A stretch of 64,000 nt of DNA from Streptomyces sp. CB00316. GTDB lineage: Bacteria; Actinomycetota; Actinomycetes; Streptomycetales; Streptomycetaceae. The notes beneath the pieces were generated by a model. It had not been told where the DNA came from, did no database searches, and worked only from the letters and a program-made list of their open reading frames with translations. Positions 31,462 through 64,000 of this stretch are shown here, in pieces. How positions within the stretch are numbered: position 1 is the first letter of the stretch; the number at the start of each line of letters is the position of its first letter. Location: contig NZ_LIXI01000003.1 in the NCBI RefSeq assembly GCF_001905595.1, positions 310,001 to 374,000 on the forward strand. Direction: 5' to 3'. The position numbers and the translations under genes were made by a program.

Positions 31462-33196
31462 GAGCGGTCTCCTCCTCGGTGAGCTGGGACAGGGCGATCT
31501 CGCGGTACGTCGGGCTGTCGCGCAGCAGCTCCTCGTGCGTCCCCGTGCCGACGACCCGCCCGCCGTCGAGGATCACGATGCGGTCCGCGTCGCGGACCGA
31601 AGCCACCCGCTGTGCGACGGTGATCACCGTCGACCGTGCGGTCTCCGGCGCGAGCGCGGTACGCAGCGCCGCGTCAGTGGCGTGGTCGAGCGCGGAGAAG
31701 CAGTCGTCGAAGAGATAGACGGCGGGCCGGCGCACCAGGGCGCGCGCGATGGCCAGCCGCTGGCGTTGGCCGCCCGATACATTCGTGCCGCCCTGGGAGA
31801 TCTCGGCGTCCAGCCCTCCGGGCATGGCCGCGACGAACGTGTCGGCCTGGGCGACCCGAAGGGCGTGCCACAGCTCCTCGTCCGAGGCCGCCGGAGCGCC
31901 GAAGCGGAGATTGCTCGCGACCGTCCCGGAGAACAGGAAGGGCCTCTGCGGCACGAACCCCACCGTGTCGCACAGGGCTTCGGGCTCCAGCTGCCGTACG
32001 TCGACACCGCTGACCCGCACCGAGCCCCCGGTGGCGTCGAACTGTCGCAGCACGAGGTTCAGCAGTGTCGACTTGCCGCTGCCCGTCGAGCCGAGCACGG
32101 CCAGGTTCTCCCCCACGCCGACCATGAGGTCGATGTCCTGGAGGACCGGCTTCTCCGCGCCGGGGTAGCGGAATTCCGCGCCGCGCAGTTCGACCCGCCC
32201 CACGGCGTCCGGTGAAGCGGCCCTCGGCCGGGCCGGCGCGGACACGCTCGTCTCCGTGTCCAGGACTTCCTGGATCCGGGCGGCCGACACCCTGGCCCGG
32301 GGCACCGACAGGAACACGAAGGCGACCATCACCACCGACATCAGGATCAACGACAGGTACATCAGGAACGCGCTGAGCGCGCCGATCCGCATCGCACCGC
32401 TGTCGATGCGGTGTGCGCCCACCCACAGGAGGGAGACCATGAACACGTTCATGAGCAGCAGGACCACGGGCAGCATCGAGGCGATGAGGCGAGCGACCCG
32501 CTGCGAGACCTCGTACAACTCCCGGCTCGTCCGGGTGAACCGCTCACGCTCGTAGCCGTCCCGGACGAAGGAGCGCACCGCGCGCACCCCGCTGATCTGT
32601 TCGCGCAGCAGCCGGCCGAGCCGGTCCAGCGAGGTCTGCATCCGCCCGTACAGGGCGCCCATGCGGGCCAGCAACAGGCCGAAGGCGACGGCGACGACCA
32701 CGACCAGCACCACCAGGATCAGGGCCAACGGCACGTCCTGCTGGAGTGCCAGTGCCACGCTGCCCAGGCACATCAGCGGTGCGGCCACCACGATGCCGAA
32801 GCCGGACTGCGCCAGGGTCTGGACCTGGTGGACGTCGTTGACCGTCCGGGTCAGCAGAGACGGGGTGCCGAACCGGCCCACCTCACGGGCGGAGAAGTCC
32901 AGTACCCGGCGGAAGACGGCGGAGCGGATGTCGCGCCCCATCGCCATCGCGGTCCGGGAGGCCAGGGACACCGCGCCGAGCGCCGCGACGACCTGGACGA
33001 GGGCCACCGCGACCATGACGGAACCGAGCCGTGTGACGTAGTCGCGGTCCCCGGTCAGCACACCGTTGTCGATGACGGCGGCGCCCAGCGTCGGCAGCAG
33101 CAGGGTGCCGAGGATCTGCACCAGCTGGAGGACGACCAGCAGGGCGGTGAGACGCCGGTAGGGGCGTACGCGGGTACGCAGAAGTCTGAGCAGCAC
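31439..33196 (-). CDS. nysH: ABC exporter half-transporter, NysH-like
   Basis: A 585-residue half-transporter with six helices (residues about 15-310) and an ATPase: Walker A GSTGSGKST, Q-loop FVPQRPFLFSG, signature NVSGGQRQR, Walker B VYLFDDCFSALD and H-loop VAQR (Gln for the catalytic His). The Walker B Glu is Asp (FDDC) and the H-loop His is Gln, so this half has a degenerate ATP site, as in heterodimeric exporters with one active site. GTG 33196 follows GGAG by 9 nt. It is divergent from the GDP-mannose dehydratase gene. Confidence 0.85.
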   Translation of the reverse strand: MLLRLLRTRVRPYRRLTALLVVLQLVQILGTLLLPTLGAAVIDNGVLTGDRDYVTRLGSVMVAVALVQVVAALGAVSLASRTAMAMGRDIRSAVFRRVLDFSAREVGRFGTPSLLTRTVNDVHQVQTLAQSGFGIVVAAPLMCLGSVALALQQDVPLALILVVLVVVVAVAFGLLLARMGALYGRMQTSLDRLGRLLREQISGVRAVRSFVRDGYERERFTRTSRELYEVSQRVARLIASMLPVVLLLMNVFMVSLLWVGAHRIDSGAMRIGALSAFLMYLSLILMSVVMVAFVFLSVPRARVSAARIQEVLDTETSVSAPARPRAASPDAVGRVELRGAEFRYPGAEKPVLQDIDLMVGVGENLAVLGSTGSGKSTLLNLVLRQFDATGGSVRVSGVDVRQLEPEALCDTVGFVPQRPFLFSGTVASNLRFGAPAASDEELWHALRVAQADTFVAAMPGGLDAEISQGGTNVSGGQRQRLAIARALVRRPAVYLFDDCFSALDHATDAALRTALAPETARSTVITVAQRVASVRDADRIVILDGGRVVGTGTHEELLRDSPTYREIALSQLTEEETAHGLVGRP

Positions 33197-33312
33197 GGAA
33201 CGACACTCCGGTCGACGGAGCCGGCTCGGGCGCCGACGCACACAGTGCACCGCATCGCCGTCCCGAAAATCACTAGTGTTCGGCCACTTCCGGCGCTGCC
33301 GCGGAGCTGCGA

Positions 33313-33328
33313 CTCGTGAATTCCCTAG
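33313..33328. promoter_or_regulatory. PAS-LuxR (PimM-type) operator upstream of the dehydratase gene
   Basis: CTCGTGAATTCCCTAG matches the polyene PAS-LuxR operator CTVGGGAWWTCCCBAG at 15 of 16 positions. A TTGACA at 33344-33349 follows 15 nt later. It lies in the nysH-nysDIII divergent gap, so it could activate either or both. Confidence 0.8.
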
Positions 33329-33470
33329 TAAGGCCGGGATTTCTTGACACTGCGGTCGGCGGCTTGCGAGCGTGCCGATGTCTATCGTCCGGACAGAAGC
33401 GTATTCGATGCCAGGTCGTCGACCGAGCTGTGCGTTTGGGCGGTCTCTCCATGGTCCAGAAGGGGTTCGC

Positions 33471-34505
<1,035 letters not shown>

Positions 34506-34527
34506 GGAGCCGATGGACCGCGAAGGA

Positions 34528-34543
34528 CTAGGGAATTCCCGTA
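34528..34543. promoter_or_regulatory. PAS-LuxR (PimM-type) operator upstream of the PKS gene
   Basis: CTAGGGAATTCCCGTA matches CTVGGGAWWTCCCBAG at 14 of 16 positions, with a perfect GGGAATTCCC centre. It lies 149 nt before the PKS start, in the gap after nysDIII. GGACCGC and GCGGTCC flank it. Confidence 0.8.
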
Positions 34544-34561
34544 GCGGTCCGTAAGAGACTC

Positions 34562-34601
34562 GCCACATGGCTTCTGGCTGACGGCTGCGAAGCCATGTGG
34601 C
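34562..34601 (+). terminator. Hairpin with T-rich tail between nysDIII and the PKS gene
   Basis: GCCACATGGCTTC and GAAGCCATGTGGC form a perfect 13-bp stem with a 14-nt loop, followed by TTTCTATTTCTTTC. It is downstream of the PimM-type operator and 90 nt before the PKS start, so it could end the dehydratase transcript or sit in the PKS mRNA leader. Confidence 0.8.
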
Positions 34602-34691
34602 TTTCTATTTCTTTCGCATTGCACGGCGAGCGCGAGATGCCCCCGCGTGATTCATGTTCGGCCGCTGGCTGTCGAGATGGGTTGAGTTGAG

Positions 34692-63152
<28,461 letters not shown>

Positions 63153-63174
63153 CGCGAGAGTGACGGAGCAGATG

Positions 63175-64000
63175 ATGAACGCCCCTACCGAGAACGCCCC
63201 CACCGCCGGTGTCGTGGAAGCGCTCCGCGCCGCGATGAAGGAGTCGGAGCGGCTGCGGCGACAGAACAGGATGTTCGTCGCCGCGGCCCGGGAACCCATC
63301 GCCATCGTGGGAATGAGCTGCCGGTTCCCCGGTGACGTCACCTCGCCCGAAGGACTCTGGGAACTCGTCGCCACCGGCACCGACGCCATCTCCGGCTTCC
63401 CCACAGACCGCGGATGGGACCTGGACGCGCTGCGCGCCAGCACCACCGACGCACGGGACACCTCGGTCAGCCAGCAGGGCGGATTCCTCAACCGCGTCGC
63501 CGACTTCGACCCCGGCTTCTTCGGGATATCCCCCCGGGAGGCCGCCACCATGGACCCCCAGCAGCGGCTGCTGCTGGAGACCACCTGGGAGGCCATCGAG
63601 CGCGCCGGCATCGACGCCACCCGGCTGCGCGGTACCCGTACGGGCGCCTTCATCGGCACCAACGGTCAGGACTACGCCTACCTCCTGGTCAGGTCGCTCG
63701 ACGACGCGACCGGCGACGTCGGCACCGGCATCGCGGCGAGCGCCGTCTCCGGCCGGCTCTCGTACGCCCTCGGTCTCGAAGGCCCCGCCGTCACCATCGA
63801 CACCGCGTGCTCGTCGTCCCTCGTCGCCCTCCACCTGGCCGTGCAGTCCCTGCGCAACCAGGAGTGCACGCTGGCGCTCGCCGGCGGCGTGAACGTCATG
63901 TCCACCCCCGGCTCGCTCATCGAGTTCAGCCGGCAGGGCGGTCTGGCAAGGGACGGCCGCTGCAAGGCCTTCTCCGAGAACGCCGACGGCACCGGCTGGT
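63175..64000 (+). CDS. nysJ: Type I PKS, NysJ/AmphJ-like, 3'-truncated by window edge
   Basis: The first 275 residues of the next PKS. A docking coil ([20 protein letters not shown]) precedes a KS with the active-site motif [15 protein letters not shown] and the following [20 protein letters not shown] segment. It starts 22 nt after the previous stop; of two adjacent ATG codons (63172, 63175) the second has better spacing (6 nt) from GGAG at 63165. In nystatin-type clusters this protein carries modules 15-17 and accepts the chain from the preceding PKS. The remaining domains lie outside the window. Confidence 0.9.
   Translation, partial: MNAPTENAPTAGVVEALRAAMKESERLRRQNRMFVAAAREPIAIVGMSCRFPGDVTSPEGLWELVATGTDAISGFPTDRGWDLDALRASTTDARDTSVSQQGGFLNRVADFDPGFFGISPREAATMDPQQRLLLETTWEAIERAGIDATRLRGTRTGAFIGTNGQDYAYLLVRSLDDATGDVGTGIAASAVSGRLSYALGLEGPAVTIDTACSSSLVALHLAVQSLRNQECTLALAGGVNVMSTPGSLIEFSRQGGLARDGRCKAFSENADGTGW

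Overview
The window is very GC-rich, with strong G/C bias at third codon positions, GTG starts, ATGA/GTGA stop-start overlaps and many actinobacterial families (AztABCD, cysteine-free L32, giant type I PKS). It is chromosomal DNA of a Streptomyces or a close relative. No rRNA, tRNA or CRISPR array was seen.

Region 1 (1-12.3 kb) is ordinary accessory metabolism. It starts with the 3' part of a cytochrome P450 that lacks a recognisable ExxR motif. Next is a membrane-lipid cluster: a PAP2-diacylglycerol kinase fusion, a YihY-type membrane protein and a second PAP2 phosphatase, with a triplicated 38-bp stop/start junction between the first two. A TetR regulator is divergent from a PaoABC-like molybdenum aldehyde oxidoreductase operon with its XdhC-type maturation factor; the 2Fe-2S subunit gene carries a frameshift. 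A DUF3253 protein and a multi-pass membrane protein follow. Region 2 (12.3-13.7 kb) is a graveyard: a broken ClC channel gene, an IS110-type transposase remnant and a membrane-protein fragment.

Region 3 (13.7-27.9 kb) looks like a zinc-starvation island. It has an AztABC zinc importer with two AztD-like periplasmic chaperones. These are followed by an unassigned set of three PLP enzymes (a group III decarboxylase, a cysteine synthase-rhodanese fusion and a SufS-like class V aminotransferase) and a SAM methyltransferase. Further on are a histidine-rich metal-binding protein, a cysteine-free L32 paralogue and a CobW/COG0523 GTPase. Four Zur-like 15-bp palindromes sit at the expected promoters. 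Remnants of a Fur-family regulator and of a salicylate synthase lie inside. The PLP-enzyme set may make an undescribed zinc ligand; that is the strongest candidate here for a new system.

Region 4 (28.0-64.0 kb) is the left part of a nystatin/amphotericin-type polyene macrolide cluster, in the gene order of nysF-G-H-DIII-I-J: a phosphopantetheinyl transferase, a metallophosphoesterase (extra), two ABC exporter half-transporters, a GDP-mannose 4,6-dehydratase for mycosamine, a complete six-module 9486-residue PKS (NysI/AmphI equivalent, modules 9-14) and the start of the NysJ/AmphJ equivalent. Domain content matches the C9-C21 part of the macrolactone: one dehydrating module, a methylmalonyl module (future C16 carboxyl) and one dead ketoreductase (C13 ketone). 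Two PAS-LuxR (PimM-type) operators flank the dehydratase gene. Starter unit, polyene length and tailoring P450s lie outside the window, so the exact product cannot be named.
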